From NCBI GenBank assembly GCA_019510305.1, contig JAEKKN010000050.1, positions 1 to 49,582 of the forward strand: 49,582 nucleotides of DNA, written 5' to 3'. The notes under the pieces are model-generated. The model was given only the letters and a program-made list of their open reading frames with translations. It had not been told where the DNA came from and did not search any database. Every line of letters starts with the position of its first letter. Position 1 is the first letter of the stretch. The stretch is from Microbacterium sp. (lineage in GTDB: Bacteria > Actinomycetota > Actinomycetes > Actinomycetales > Microbacteriaceae). This document shows positions 36,713 to 43,960 of the stretch, one piece after another. The translations under genes and the position numbers were made by a program.

Positions 36713-37789
36713 TCAGCGACGTCGGCGCACGCCCTCGGCCAGCTGAGCAAGCGCGATCTCCGTCGCATCCCACCCCATGCAGGCATCCGTCACGCTCTGA
36801 CCGCGCACGAGTCCCGCAGGGCCGACCGAGACGTCGAGCTTCTGCGCTCCGGCGACGAGGTTGCTCTCGAGCATGATGCCCGCGATCGCGCGTCCGTCGC
36901 CGCCGATCTGCACGGCGAGCTCGGCGGCGACCTCCGACTGTCGAACGTGGTCCTTGCCGCTGTTGCCGTGGCTGGCGTCGACGACGAGTCGGTCGGTCAG
37001 CCCCGCTGCGGAGAGCCGCTCCGATGCCCGCTGCACGTGCTCGACGCTGTAATTGGGACCGTCCGCGCCGCCACGCAGGATCACCGAGGTGTCGGGGTTT
37101 CCCGTGGTGGTGACCAGGCTCGCCCGGCCGTCGGCGCCGATGCCCAGGAACGCCTGCGGAGCGGATGCCGCGGCCGCAGCATCCAGCGCCACCTGCAGGC
37201 CGCCGTCGGTGCCGTTCTTGAAACCGATCGGCATCGAGAGCCCGCTGGCGAGCTGGCGATGGATCTGACTCTCGGTCGTGCGTGCCCCGATCGCACCCCA
37301 GCTGACCAGGTCGGCGGTGTACTGCGGGCTGATCGGCTCGAGGAACTCGGTGGCGCACGGCATCCCGAGCGCCGTGACATCACGCAGGAACGCGCGCGCC
37401 ATCCGGAGCCCCGCCTCGATGTCGTGACTGCCGTCGAGGTGCGGGTCGTTGATCAGGCCCTTCCAGCCGACCGTCGTGCGCGGCTTCTCGAAGTACGTGC
37501 GCATCACCACGAGAAGGTCGTCGCGGTGCTTCTCGGCCTCGCGCGCCAGGCGGCCTGCGTACTCCAGGCCGGCCTCCGGGTCGTGGATCGAGCACGGCCC
37601 GACGACGACGAGCAGTCGGTCGTCCTCACCCGACATGATGCGGCGCACCTCTTCGCGGGTGCGTGAGACGAGGGCCGCGCGCTCGTCTCCGACCGGCAGC
37701 TCGGCCGCGAGGTCCGCGGGCGAGGGGATCGTCGTGAAGCTGGCGACGTGCAGGTCGGCGGTGGCGTCGATGGTGGCGGCGTCGTGCAT
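36713..37789 (-). CDS. aroG: 3-deoxy-7-phosphoheptulonate (DAHP) synthase, class I
   Basis: First enzyme of the shikimate pathway: joins phosphoenolpyruvate and erythrose 4-phosphate. 358 aa from ATG 37789, the usual AroF/G/H length. Motifs: LLVVVGPCSIHDPEAGLEYA, VVMRTYFEKPRTTVGWKGLINDP, GARTTESQIHRQLASGLSMPIGFKNGTDG, VDASHGNSGKDHVRQ, and the metal-site Glu and Asp near GIMLESNLVAG and SVTDACMGW. The longer frame to 37945 runs through an attenuator and is not coding. Controlled by the leader peptide and hairpins upstream (37848-37953), probably in response to tryptophan or aromatic amino acids. Convergent with the gene at 36026, 3 bp apart. Confidence 0.96.
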   Translation of the reverse strand: MHDAATIDATADLHVASFTTIPSPADLAAELPVGDERAALVSRTREEVRRIMSGEDDRLLVVVGPCSIHDPEAGLEYAGRLAREAEKHRDDLLVVMRTYFEKPRTTVGWKGLINDPHLDGSHDIEAGLRMARAFLRDVTALGMPCATEFLEPISPQYTADLVSWGAIGARTTESQIHRQLASGLSMPIGFKNGTDGGLQVALDAAAAASAPQAFLGIGADGRASLVTTTGNPDTSVILRGGADGPNYSVEHVQRASERLSAAGLTDRLVVDASHGNSGKDHVRQSEVAAELAVQIGGDGRAIAGIMLESNLVAGAQKLDVSVGPAGLVRGQSVTDACMGWDATEIALAQLAEGVRRRR

Positions 37790-37847
37790 GGTCGGGTTCC
37801 TGTCCGGTGAAGGGCGGACCCCGGTGCAGAGCCCGCCGAAACGGCGA

Positions 37848-37927
37848 AAGCCAGAGCGAATGCTCTGGCTTGTCGGCTCTGAAGGTTCGGTACGCGTCAG
37901 TGTCGCGACGGCCCCTCCAGAGCCGAC
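37848..37927 (-). promoter_or_regulatory. Aromatic amino-acid attenuator of aroG
   Basis: In RNA sense (minus strand) the order is: segment 1 GTCGGCTCTG (37927-37918, inside the leader peptide gene); segment 2 CAGAGCCGAC (37881-37872), a perfect 10-bp complement of 1; segment 3 AAGCCAGAGC (37871-37862); segment 4 GCTCTGGCTT (37857-37848), a perfect complement of 3, followed by TCGCCGTTTC. Segment 1 (GCTCTGG) can also pair with segment 3 (CCAGAGC), excluding the 3:4 hairpin. These are the mutually exclusive structures of a transcription attenuator. Confidence 0.8.
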
Positions 37928-37953
37928 TCGAAATACGCATACCAATTGGTCAT
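37897..37953 (-). CDS. aroG leader peptide (aromatic-rich)
   Basis: 18-residue frame MTNWYAYFESALEGPSRH with Trp4, Tyr5, Tyr7 and Phe8: four aromatic residues within five codons. Ribosome stalling there would cover segment 1 of the attenuator and alter folding downstream. A TAGGGT -10 (37966-37961) ends 7 nt before the ATG, so the leader is probably translated from a leaderless mRNA. It lies 28 bp after the DUF1801 gene. Too short for ordinary gene finders. Confidence 0.8.
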   Translation of the reverse strand: MTNWYAYFESALEGPSRH

Positions 37954-37981
37954 GGAGACGACCCTACCGCATTCCGAGACC

Positions 37982-38428
37982 TCAACCGGCTGCGAGTCGG
38001 ACCCGCTCAGCGAGGAACGCCCGGTTCGCGTCGTCGAGTTCGAGGATCGCGTAGGCCACCGGCCAGAGCGTGCCCTCGTCGAGGTTCGCCGGCTGCTCGA
38101 ACCCGAACGTGCCGTAACGCGTCTTGAACTTGCTGGCCGGCTGGAAGAAGCACAGCACCTTGCCGTCCTTGCCCCACGCGGGCATGCCGTAGTACGTGCG
38201 CGGGACGAGGTGCGGAGCGGCCTCGGTGACGAGGGCGTGCAGCCCCTCGCCGATCACGCGGTCGGAGTCCGACAGCTTCTCGAGGGCGGCCTTGAGATCA
38301 GCCTCACCCTCTGCCCGGACGTCCTCGGGAGACTTCTTCGCACGGGAGCGCGCGGTCTTCTTCTCGGCGGCGGCGGCCTTCATCGCGTCGCGTTCTTCGG
38401 CGGTGAAGTTCTTCTCGTTGTCAGCCAT
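37982..38428 (-). CDS. DUF1801 (YdhG-like) protein
   Basis: 148 aa. A Lys/Ala-rich N-terminal extension (FTAEERDAMKAAAAEKKTARSRAKK) precedes the DUF1801 domain: LVTEAAPHLVPRTYYGMPAWGKDGKVLCFFQPASKFKTRYGTFGFEQPANLDEG, with the characteristic Y-GMPAW. The family includes YdhG-like putative iron chaperones, but a role here is not established. AAAGG lies upstream of the ATG. Upstream of the aroG attenuator on the same strand. Confidence 0.85.
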   Translation of the reverse strand: MADNEKNFTAEERDAMKAAAAEKKTARSRAKKSPEDVRAEGEADLKAALEKLSDSDRVIGEGLHALVTEAAPHLVPRTYYGMPAWGKDGKVLCFFQPASKFKTRYGTFGFEQPANLDEGTLWPVAYAILELDDANRAFLAERVRLAAG

Positions 38429-38542
38429 GGTGGGCCTTTCCTGTCGTTGGTGTCTTCAGCGTACGGATGCCTCGGACGCCGGCACTTCTCGATTCGTGAT
38501 CGATCGTCGGTCACACGGCCCTCGGCGGGTCGCGACGCGGGA

Positions 38543-38548
38543 TATTGT
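38543..38548 (+). promoter_or_regulatory. -10 element for leaderless NUDIX gene
   Basis: TATTGT followed by 7 nt and ATG 38556. Confidence 0.5.
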
Positions 38549-38555
38549 GTGATCC

Positions 38556-38993
38556 ATGGACATGCGCGTCGCGGCATATGCCGTCGTCACCGATGACGAC
38601 GACCGCATCCTCCTCGCGCGATGGGTCGACGGACGACGAGTCGCCTGGACGATGCCGGGAGGCGGGCTGGAGCCGGGTGAGGCCCCCGAGGACGCTGTGC
38701 GCAGGGAGCTCCGCGAAGAGACGGGCTACACGGTCAAAGTGGGCGAGCTTCTCGGCATCCACTCCCGGGTGATCCCCGCTAGCCAGCGCGTGCAGAAATC
38801 CGATTCGCCCCTGCACACCCTGCGCATCGTCTACCGCGCGCAGGTCACCGGGGGCAAGCTGCGCTTCGAGCACGACGGTTCGACCGACATGGCCGAGTGG
38901 TTCACCCGCAAGTCGGTCGCGGAGCTGCAGCGGGTCAAGCTTGTCGACATCGCACTGCGCATGGCGGGTCTCTACGCGCCGGCCGGCTCCTGA
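38556..38993 (+). CDS. NUDIX hydrolase
   Basis: 145 aa; hydrolyses a nucleoside diphosphate linked to another group, substrate unknown. The NUDIX box is intact at about residues 38-60: GGGLEPGEAPEDAVRRELREETGY with its REL-EE core. N-terminal MRVAAYAVVTDDDDRILLARW and middle HTLRIVYRAQVTGGKLRFE fit the fold. The ATG is fixed by a TATTGT -10 at leaderless distance. Its 3' end overlaps the convergent YbaK gene by 22 bp. Confidence 0.93.
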   Translation: MDMRVAAYAVVTDDDDRILLARWVDGRRVAWTMPGGGLEPGEAPEDAVRRELREETGYTVKVGELLGIHSRVIPASQRVQKSDSPLHTLRIVYRAQVTGGKLRFEHDGSTDMAEWFTRKSVAELQRVKLVDIALRMAGLYAPAGS

Positions 38994-39478
38994 TCGGGCC
39001 GAGGAGCTTCGGGCGCCGAGATGTCGGCGACGGTCGCGCCGTAGGCGGCGATCAGATCATCGGCCTCGACGAACAGGCTGTACCCGTGCGCGCCCGCTCC
39101 CATCGCGATGCGCTGACCGACGATCGTCTCATCGGCGTACACGGGCCAATCGGTGGTGCTGCCGATCGGCACGATCGTGCCGCGCTCGTAACCCGTGGCC
39201 GCCAGCGCGAGCTCCGGTTCGGGCAGACGCAGCTTGTTCACGCCGACGATGGCGCGCAGCTTCGGCCACGAGATCGACCGGCCCCCGGGCACGAGGGCGA
39301 ACAGGTAGGTGTCGTCCGCACGCTTGACCACGAGGGTCTTCACGATGCCGGAGGGGTCGATGCCGAGGATCTCGGCCGCCTCGAACAGACTCCGCGCGTT
39401 CGGCCGCTCGCGGATCTCGATCTCGAGACCACGGGCGGCCGCGGCATCCCGAACCCGGGAGTGCGACTCGTCTGTCAC
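38972..39478 (-). CDS. YbaK/ProX-type aminoacyl-tRNA deacylase
   Basis: 168 aa, single-domain editing protein that removes wrong amino acids from tRNA in trans. Family segments: IVKTLVVKRADDTYLFALVPGGRSISWPKLRAIVGVNKLRLPEPE and TGYERGTIVPIGSTTDWPVYADETIVGQRIAMGAGAHGYSLFVEADDLI. GTG start overlaps the stop of the upstream gene by 4 bp, so they are coupled. Which aminoacyl-tRNA it edits cannot be told. Confidence 0.9.
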   Translation of the reverse strand: MTDESHSRVRDAAAARGLEIEIRERPNARSLFEAAEILGIDPSGIVKTLVVKRADDTYLFALVPGGRSISWPKLRAIVGVNKLRLPEPELALAATGYERGTIVPIGSTTDWPVYADETIVGQRIAMGAGAHGYSLFVEADDLIAAYGATVADISAPEAPRPDQEPAGA

Positions 39479-39972
39479 GCGTCGGGTGTTGCGAGCGGGT
39501 CGTCTGCGACCCAGAGCTCATCGTCGGCGCGCAGTGCCTGCCAGGCGGCGTAGAGCACTCCGGCGGCGGCGGCCGCGCCGAGGATCAGGGCGACGATCGA
39601 GCCGAGGCCCGGGCCCTTCTTCTCGGGAACGACGACGCGCGCGCGAGGTGCGATGCCCTGACGCTTGGCGTTCGCGATGTCCCACGCGGTGAGCGCGGTG
39701 CCCACGACACCGCCGACGATCGGGACGACCTTGTCGTCGACGACGTGCTTGCCGAAGCGCACGCCCTGATCGACGACCGGGGCCACCTTGCGGTTGTACG
39801 TGTCCTGCACGACAGGCACGACCTGCTCCCGGTTGAAGTGGCCGAGCTGGCGGCCGGCTTCGCGGGCCACATCGGCGGCGTGGCCGACGAGCACCTGCTG
39901 GTTCTCCCAGAGCTGGGTCGCTTCTTCCTGAAGACGACGCAGTTCCTTCTTCCGCTTACGGCTGAGGCTCAC
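39475..39972 (-). CDS. Membrane-anchored protein of unknown function
   Basis: 165 aa. Begins MSLSRKRKKELRRLQEEATQLWENQQ, a basic, likely coiled-coil segment, then HAADVAREAGRQLGHFNREQVVPVVQDTYNRKVAPVV, a short hydrophobic stretch (PIVGGVVGTALTAWDIA), and a C-terminal transmembrane segment (SIVALILGAAAAAGVLYAAW, about residues 123-142) before an acidic tail. I chose GTG 39972 because AGGAG lies 6 nt upstream; ATG 40008 lacks this. Similar proteins are common in Microbacterium without a known role. Coupled to the YbaK gene. Confidence 0.75.
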   Translation of the reverse strand: MSLSRKRKKELRRLQEEATQLWENQQVLVGHAADVAREAGRQLGHFNREQVVPVVQDTYNRKVAPVVDQGVRFGKHVVDDKVVPIVGGVVGTALTAWDIANAKRQGIAPRARVVVPEKKGPGLGSIVALILGAAAAAGVLYAAWQALRADDELWVADDPLATPDA

Positions 39973-40117
39973 GATGCTCTCCTGTCCATTGGAGTACGGG
40001 TTCCCCATCTTGCCACGCCTGGCTGGAAGGGGGGAGGGAATCGCCGCCCCCTTGCGTCATCGCCCGATTGGTGCCAGGACCCGGCCAACTCACCGAAAGC
40101 TCTGCGAGAATATGGGC

Positions 40118-40675
40118 ATGGTTCTCGCTTCTCATGTCGCAACCCTGCACACCAACCACGGTGACATCGTCATCAACCTCTTCGGCGATCACGCTCCGAA
40201 GACGGTCGCGAACTTCGTCGGCCTCGCCGACGGCACCAAGGAATGGACCGATCCCGCCACCGGCAAGCCGGGCGAGGGTCCCCTCTACAAGGACGTCATC
40301 TTCCACCGCATCATCCCGAACTTCATGATCCAGGGCGGCGACCCGCTCGGTCAGGGCGTCGGCGGCCCCGGCTACAACTTCGACGACGAGATCAACGCGG
40401 AGCTCCACTTCAACGAGCCCTACATCCTCGCGATGGCCAACGCCGGTCTTCGTCGTAATGCCATCACGGGTCAGGTCGAAGGCACCAACGGGTCGCAGTT
40501 CTTCATCACCACCGACCCGACTCCGTGGCTGCAGGGCAAGCACACGATCTTCGGCGAGGTCGCCGACGACGCGTCGAAGGCCGTCGTCGACGCCATCGCC
40601 GCCGTGCCGACCGCCGCGGGCGACCGCCCGATCGAGCCGGTCGTCCTCCAGTCGATCGACATCGTCGCGGCCTGA
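40118..40675 (+). CDS. Peptidyl-prolyl cis-trans isomerase (cyclophilin)
   Basis: 185 aa. Accelerates proline isomerisation during folding. Cyclophilin motifs: LHTNHGDIVINLFGDHAPKTVANFVGLA, the catalytic FHRIIPNFMIQGGDPLGQGVGGPGY, AMANAGLRRN, NGSQFFITTDPTPWLQGKHTIFGEV. No signal peptide, so cytoplasmic. Start uncertain between ATG 40112 and 40118; the GAGAAT at 40106-40111 would fit a leaderless start at 40118. The far longer frame back to 39974 is rejected. Confidence 0.94.
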   Translation: MVLASHVATLHTNHGDIVINLFGDHAPKTVANFVGLADGTKEWTDPATGKPGEGPLYKDVIFHRIIPNFMIQGGDPLGQGVGGPGYNFDDEINAELHFNEPYILAMANAGLRRNAITGQVEGTNGSQFFITTDPTPWLQGKHTIFGEVADDASKAVVDAIAAVPTAAGDRPIEPVVLQSIDIVAA

Positions 40676-40695
40676 CGCCGAGCGAGCCGATCCGG

Positions 40696-41571
40696 ATGAC
40701 GAGCCCCGAGTTCACGAGCAATCGCGACAACTTCTGCTATCGGCATCCGGATCGGCAGAGCTTCGCGCTCTGCCAGCGGTGCATGCGCACCATCTGCCCT
40801 GAGTGCCAGACTCAGGCCGCGGTCGGGGTGATCTGCCCCGAATGCATGAAGGCTGATCGCAGCAACCGCACACCCGCCCAGAAGAAGGCGGCCCGCCGGT
40901 GGCGCGGTGGCGGTTCCCTGGCCATCGCCCGCAGCGGCAAGCCCGTCGTCACCTATGCGCTCCTGGCCGTGACGTCGCTCATCGGACTGCTGCAACTGAT
41001 CCCCGGCGCCGGCGACCTGATCACGAGCACGCTGCTGTTCAACTCGGTCTTCCTCGACCCGCGCCTCTTCGAGCCCTGGCGGCTGCTCACCGCGGTGTTC
41101 GTGCACGGAGGCTTCATCCACCTCGCGTTGAACATGCTCGGCCTCTGGATGCTGGGGCAGACACTCGAGCCGATGCTCGGTCGTGCACGCTTCCTCGCGC
41201 TCTATCTGATCAGCGGCCTGGGCGGATCCGTCGGCGTCGCCCTGATCGCACCGGGCACCTCGACGGTCGGCGCCTCCGGGGCCATCTTCGGTCTCATGGC
41301 CGCATTGCTCATCATCGGCCGCCACATCGGCGCCAACGTCACCGGCATCATGGTGATCCTGGGCATCAACCTCGTCTACGGATTCTTCGTCTCGGGCATC
41401 GCCTGGCAGGCGCACCTCGGCGGGCTCGCGATCGGCGCTCTCGTCGCCTTCGTCCTTACCCGTACACGCCGTCGTGAACAGCGCACCTGGCAGATCATCT
41501 GGCTCTCGGTTATCACCATCCTGTTGATCGTTGCAGGACTGGTCGCGGGACCACTGCTTCTTAACGCCTGA
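40696..41571 (+). CDS. Rhomboid-family intramembrane serine protease
   Basis: 291 aa. N-terminal zinc-binding-like motif (CYRHPDRQSFALCQRC and CPEC twice, residues about 12-52), then six or more transmembrane segments. The catalytic pair is visible: Ser194 in GASGAIFG and His240 in AHLGGLAIG. The HGGFIHLALNMLGLW segment (oxyanion region) is intact. It cleaves membrane proteins within their transmembrane segments; substrates unknown. The cyclophilin-rhomboid-crgA order is conserved in actinobacteria. Confidence 0.93.
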   Translation: MTSPEFTSNRDNFCYRHPDRQSFALCQRCMRTICPECQTQAAVGVICPECMKADRSNRTPAQKKAARRWRGGGSLAIARSGKPVVTYALLAVTSLIGLLQLIPGAGDLITSTLLFNSVFLDPRLFEPWRLLTAVFVHGGFIHLALNMLGLWMLGQTLEPMLGRARFLALYLISGLGGSVGVALIAPGTSTVGASGAIFGLMAALLIIGRHIGANVTGIMVILGINLVYGFFVSGIAWQAHLGGLAIGALVAFVLTRTRRREQRTWQIIWLSVITILLIVAGLVAGPLLLNA

Positions 41572-41601
41572 TCGAGAGTTGTTAACAGGGTTTTCAACCC
41601 C

Positions 41602-41653
41602 TGTGAATAACACCGGTGTAATTCTCCCCAGCTGTGGAGAGATCTGTGGATAA
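41602..41653. promoter_or_regulatory. Cluster of DnaA-box-like sites far from oriC
   Basis: One perfect box TGTGGATAA (41645-41653, minus-strand orientation), TGTGAATAA (41602-41610, one mismatch) and TGTGGAGAG (41633-41641, two mismatches) within 52 bp, just after GTTAACAGGGTT. This AT-richer patch in the rhomboid-crgA gap lies about 34 kb from oriC. Confidence 0.55.
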
Positions 41654-41686
41654 CTCTCGCTCTGGGTTTTTGCGCCGACGGGCTCC

Positions 41687-41822
41687 GGGATGCTGTCCCC
41701 GCTCGCAGAGCGGGGACCCTCCCGCTTCGCGGGCCCCTCCCGCTGCTCACGGCTGACAGCATCCCTGCGCCCTCACGCATCGCTTCGCTCGCTGCACCGG
41801 GGGGCGCATCGCTTCGCTCGCT
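41687..41822. repeat. Nested hairpins and 18-bp tandem-type repeats in rhomboid-crgA gap
   Basis: The outer arms GGGATGCTGTC (41687-41697) and GACAGCATCCC (41755-41765) enclose a 10-bp hairpin GTCCCCGCTC/GAGCGGGGAC (41695-41717) and CCCGC/GCGGG (41721-41733). Then an identical 18-bp unit, CGCATCGCTTCGCTCGCT, occurs at 41776-41793 and 41805-41822; its CGCTTCGCTCGCT core recurs at 43924 and, with one change, at 16193. Confidence 0.65.
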
Positions 41823-41859
41823 CGGGGCGTGGGGGTGAAGTGGGCTGTTCCGGGGACGA

Positions 41860-41890
41860 AAAAGGCCTCCCGCTTGGCGGGAGGCCTTTT
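41860..41890 (-). terminator. Terminator after crgA
   Basis: AAAAGGCCTCCCGC pairs perfectly with GCGGGAGGCCTTTT (14 bp, 3-nt loop) and ends in a T run on the minus strand, 16 bp past the crgA stop. Confidence 0.9.
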
Positions 41891-41906
41891 AAAGTGGATG
41901 CGGGCG

Positions 41907-42146
41907 TCAGCGCCAGCGCGTCGTCATGAGGAAGCCGATCAGCGCGATGCCGAGGCCGATCGCGAGGTTCCAGTTGCCGAGACCCGGGATCGGGAAAGCC
42001 ATGCCGGAGATGTAGAACACCAGGATCCAGACCAGGCCCAGCAGCATGAAGCCGACCATCACGGGCTTGAACCACACCGCGTTGGGCGCGGCGTCGCCTT
42101 CGGCGCGCGTCACTTCGGGTTCGTCGATCTTGCGGTCTCGTGCCAT
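41907..42146 (-). CDS. crgA: Cell division protein CrgA
   Basis: 79-aa septation protein that links FtsZ-ring proteins and peptidoglycan synthases in actinobacteria. A short cytoplasmic start (MARDRKIDEPEVTRAEG) precedes two transmembrane segments (VMVGFMLLGLVWILVFYISG and WNLAIGLGIALIGFLMTTRW), the standard CrgA form. ATG fixed by a TAGAAT -10 six nt upstream. Divergent from sortase E, as in related genomes. Confidence 0.95.
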   Translation of the reverse strand: MARDRKIDEPEVTRAEGDAAPNAVWFKPVMVGFMLLGLVWILVFYISGMAFPIPGLGNWNLAIGLGIALIGFLMTTRWR

Positions 42147-42152
42147 GCCGAC

Positions 42153-42158
42153 ATTCTA
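42153..42158 (-). promoter_or_regulatory. -10 element for leaderless crgA
   Basis: TAGAAT on the minus strand, 6 nt before the crgA ATG. Confidence 0.5.
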
Positions 42159-42227
42159 CCCATGAGAGCGCCGGCCTTCATATCGGGCGTTCGCCGGCAC
42201 CCGAGGTACGCGCACAGCAATGGCGGA

Positions 42228-42233
42228 TAGGAT
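42228..42233 (+). promoter_or_regulatory. -10 element for leaderless sortase gene
   Basis: TAGGAT followed by 7 nt and ATG 42241. Confidence 0.5.
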
Positions 42234-42240
42234 CAGCGCC

Positions 42241-43035
42241 ATGAGTGCATCCGTCGTCTCGGGGGAGCGACGCAAGCAGAGACGCCACCCCCGTTCGCGC
42301 GCGACCGTCACCAGCGTGCTCGGCGAACTGCTGCTGACGGCCGGTGTGATCGTGCTGCTCTTCGTCGCCTGGCAGATGTGGATCGGCGACATCATCATCA
42401 ACGCGCAGAAGAACGACGAGGGCGCCGCGATCTCGCAGCAGCTCGCTTCATCACCTGCCCCCGAACCTCCTCCGTTCGAGAAGACCGATGACGGCACGAT
42501 CGTCTATCAGCCCGTGATCCCCGCAGCGCCGGCCGAAGGCGAATGGCTGGGTCAGATGCTCATCCCTCGCTTCGGCGCGGACTACAACAAGGGCATCTAC
42601 GGCGGCACGACCCGCGCCAAGACTCTCGATCACCTCGGCATCGGCGTCTACACCGACTCGAAGATGCCGGGCGAGGTGGGCAATTTCGCCATGGCGGGGC
42701 ACCGCACCACCTGGGGCAAGCCGTTCAACCAGCTCGACAAGCTGCAAGTGGGCGACGCGATCGTCGTCGAGACGCCCGACGGGTGGTTCACCTACCGATT
42801 CCGCACCCTCGAGTACGTCAAGCCGAACCAGACCGAGGTGCTTCTCGACGTGCCCCAGATGCCGGGCGTCGAGACCGGGGAGCGCTACATCACGCTGACC
42901 GCCTGCTCTCCCCTGTACTCGCTCGCCGAGCGCATCGTCGCCTACGGCGTCTACGAGAGCTTCCAGCCGCGCGCCGAGGGTCCGCCCACGGCGCTGACCG
43001 ATCCGCCGCCGCCCCCGGCCGCGCCGTCGGTGTAG
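42241..43035 (+). CDS. Class E sortase
   Basis: 264-aa membrane transpeptidase that links LAXTG proteins to the cell wall. An N-terminal membrane anchor (ELLLTAGVIVLLFVAWQMWIG, about residues 27-47) and Pro-rich linker precede the catalytic domain. Catalytic residues: His154 (MAGHRTTW), Cys222 in TLTACSPLYS and Arg231 (LAERIVAYG). The C-terminus is proline-rich (DPPPPPAAPSV). Start chosen at ATG 42241 from the TAGGAT -10 at leaderless spacing; a start at 42220 is less likely. Two possible substrates are encoded in this window: the cohesin protein (LATTG) and the GH92 enzyme (LAGTG). Confidence 0.93.
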   Translation: MSASVVSGERRKQRRHPRSRATVTSVLGELLLTAGVIVLLFVAWQMWIGDIIINAQKNDEGAAISQQLASSPAPEPPPFEKTDDGTIVYQPVIPAAPAEGEWLGQMLIPRFGADYNKGIYGGTTRAKTLDHLGIGVYTDSKMPGEVGNFAMAGHRTTWGKPFNQLDKLQVGDAIVVETPDGWFTYRFRTLEYVKPNQTEVLLDVPQMPGVETGERYITLTACSPLYSLAERIVAYGVYESFQPRAEGPPTALTDPPPPPAAPSV

Positions 43036-43050
43036 GGAACGAGAGGAATC

Positions 43051-43206
43051 ATGTACGCCGCACTCTGGCGCCTGCTGCCCGGTCCGTGGTGGCTGAAGCT
43101 GTTCATCCTGCTCGTTCTCGTGACCGCCGTGCTCTACGCGCTCTTCTGGTATGTCTTCCCCTGGGTGAGCCCGTTCATCACACCGGGTGAGGTCGACGTC
43201 GAATGA
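43051..43206 (+). CDS. 51-aa single-span membrane protein
   Basis: MYAALWRLLPGPWWLKLFIL and onward: a tryptophan-rich start, one transmembrane segment (LFILLVLVTAVLYALFWYVFPWV, about residues 17-39) and an acidic end (TPGEVDVE). AGGA lies upstream of the ATG. It begins 15 bp after the sortase stop and its stop overlaps the trpG ATG (ATGA), so it is coupled to both. Small proteins of this kind between sortase and trpG recur in actinobacteria; function unknown. Confidence 0.82.
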   Translation: MYAALWRLLPGPWWLKLFILLVLVTAVLYALFWYVFPWVSPFITPGEVDVE

Positions 43207-43838
43207 CGCGAGTGCTCGTCGTGGACAACCACGACAGCTTCGTGCACACCCTCGTCGGCTACCTGCACGAACTCGGCGCCGACGTCTCGATGGTCGAAGC
43301 GGACGCGATCGATGCGGCGGGCCTCGAGGGACTCTTTCCCGAGTTCGACGCCGTCATGCTCTCCCCCGGTCCCGGCGCTCCCGCAGACGCCGGTGCATCG
43401 ATCGACGCGGTACGTCTCGCGGCCGAGAAGCGGAAGCCGCTGCTCGGAGTCTGTCTCGGTCATCAGTGCATCGCCGAGGCGTTCGGGGCCGTCGTCTCGG
43501 AGGCGCCGGAGCTCATGCACGGCATGGTCTCGGCCGTGGTGCACGACGGCTCGGCGCTGTTCGACGGCATCCCCTCGCCGTTCGACGTCGGCCGCTACCA
43601 CTCGCTCGCCGTCGCGGCATCGGCTCTGCCCGACGAGCTGCGCGTCACGGCACGCACCGGCACGGGCACCGTCATGGCACTCGCCCACGCCGAACTGCCG
43701 ATTCTCGGGGTGCAGTTCCACCCCGAGAGCGTGCTCACCGAGGGCGGTTACCGGATGCTCGCGAACTGGCTGGCGTCGGTCGGCGATGCGGATGCCGTCG
43801 CGCGTGCCGAGTCCCTGCATCCGCTCGCCCGCGGCTGA
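43203..43838 (+). CDS. trpG: Glutamine amidotransferase, anthranilate/aminodeoxychorismate synthase component II
   Basis: 211 aa. Supplies ammonia for anthranilate or 4-amino-4-deoxychorismate synthesis. The class I GATase triad is visible: Cys in LLGVCLGHQCIAEAFG and His-Glu in GVQFHPESVLTEGG; the oxyanion segment MLSPGPGAPADAG is present. Sequence alone does not separate trpG from pabA. Located away from trpE. It ends in a region of palindromic repeats and is convergent with pknB. Confidence 0.92.
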   Translation: MTRVLVVDNHDSFVHTLVGYLHELGADVSMVEADAIDAAGLEGLFPEFDAVMLSPGPGAPADAGASIDAVRLAAEKRKPLLGVCLGHQCIAEAFGAVVSEAPELMHGMVSAVVHDGSALFDGIPSPFDVGRYHSLAVAASALPDELRVTARTGTGTVMALAHAELPILGVQFHPESVLTEGGYRMLANWLASVGDADAVARAESLHPLARG

Positions 43839-43848
43839 GGCCACCCGC

Positions 43849-43945
43849 TCGTTGAGCCGAGACGATACGCAGTTTCCGCCCACGACTTCAGCTGGAACTG
43901 CGTTTCCTCGCTGCGTTTCGTCTCGCTTCGCTCGCTCGACGACCG
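43849..43945. repeat. Palindromic repeat element between trpG and pknB
   Basis: Outer arms around 43849-43872 (GAGACGATACGCAG end) and 43912-43942 (CTGCGTTTCGTCTCGCTTCG onward) are inverted copies; an inner pair CGCAGTTTCC / GGAACTGCG is nested inside. The right arm matches the element between gyrB and gyrA (16181-16213). It lies between convergent genes and may act as a terminator. Confidence 0.7.
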
Positions 43946-43960
43946 GGGAGCAGGGCGGAA

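Noticed and set aside
37790..37945. N-terminal extension of DAHP synthase to 37945
   Set aside because: The extension would be translated from the attenuator stems; the normal family length starts at 37789.
38972..38993. 22-bp overlap of NUDIX and YbaK genes as an error
   Set aside because: Both frames have natural family C-termini; a short convergent overlap is common in dense genomes.
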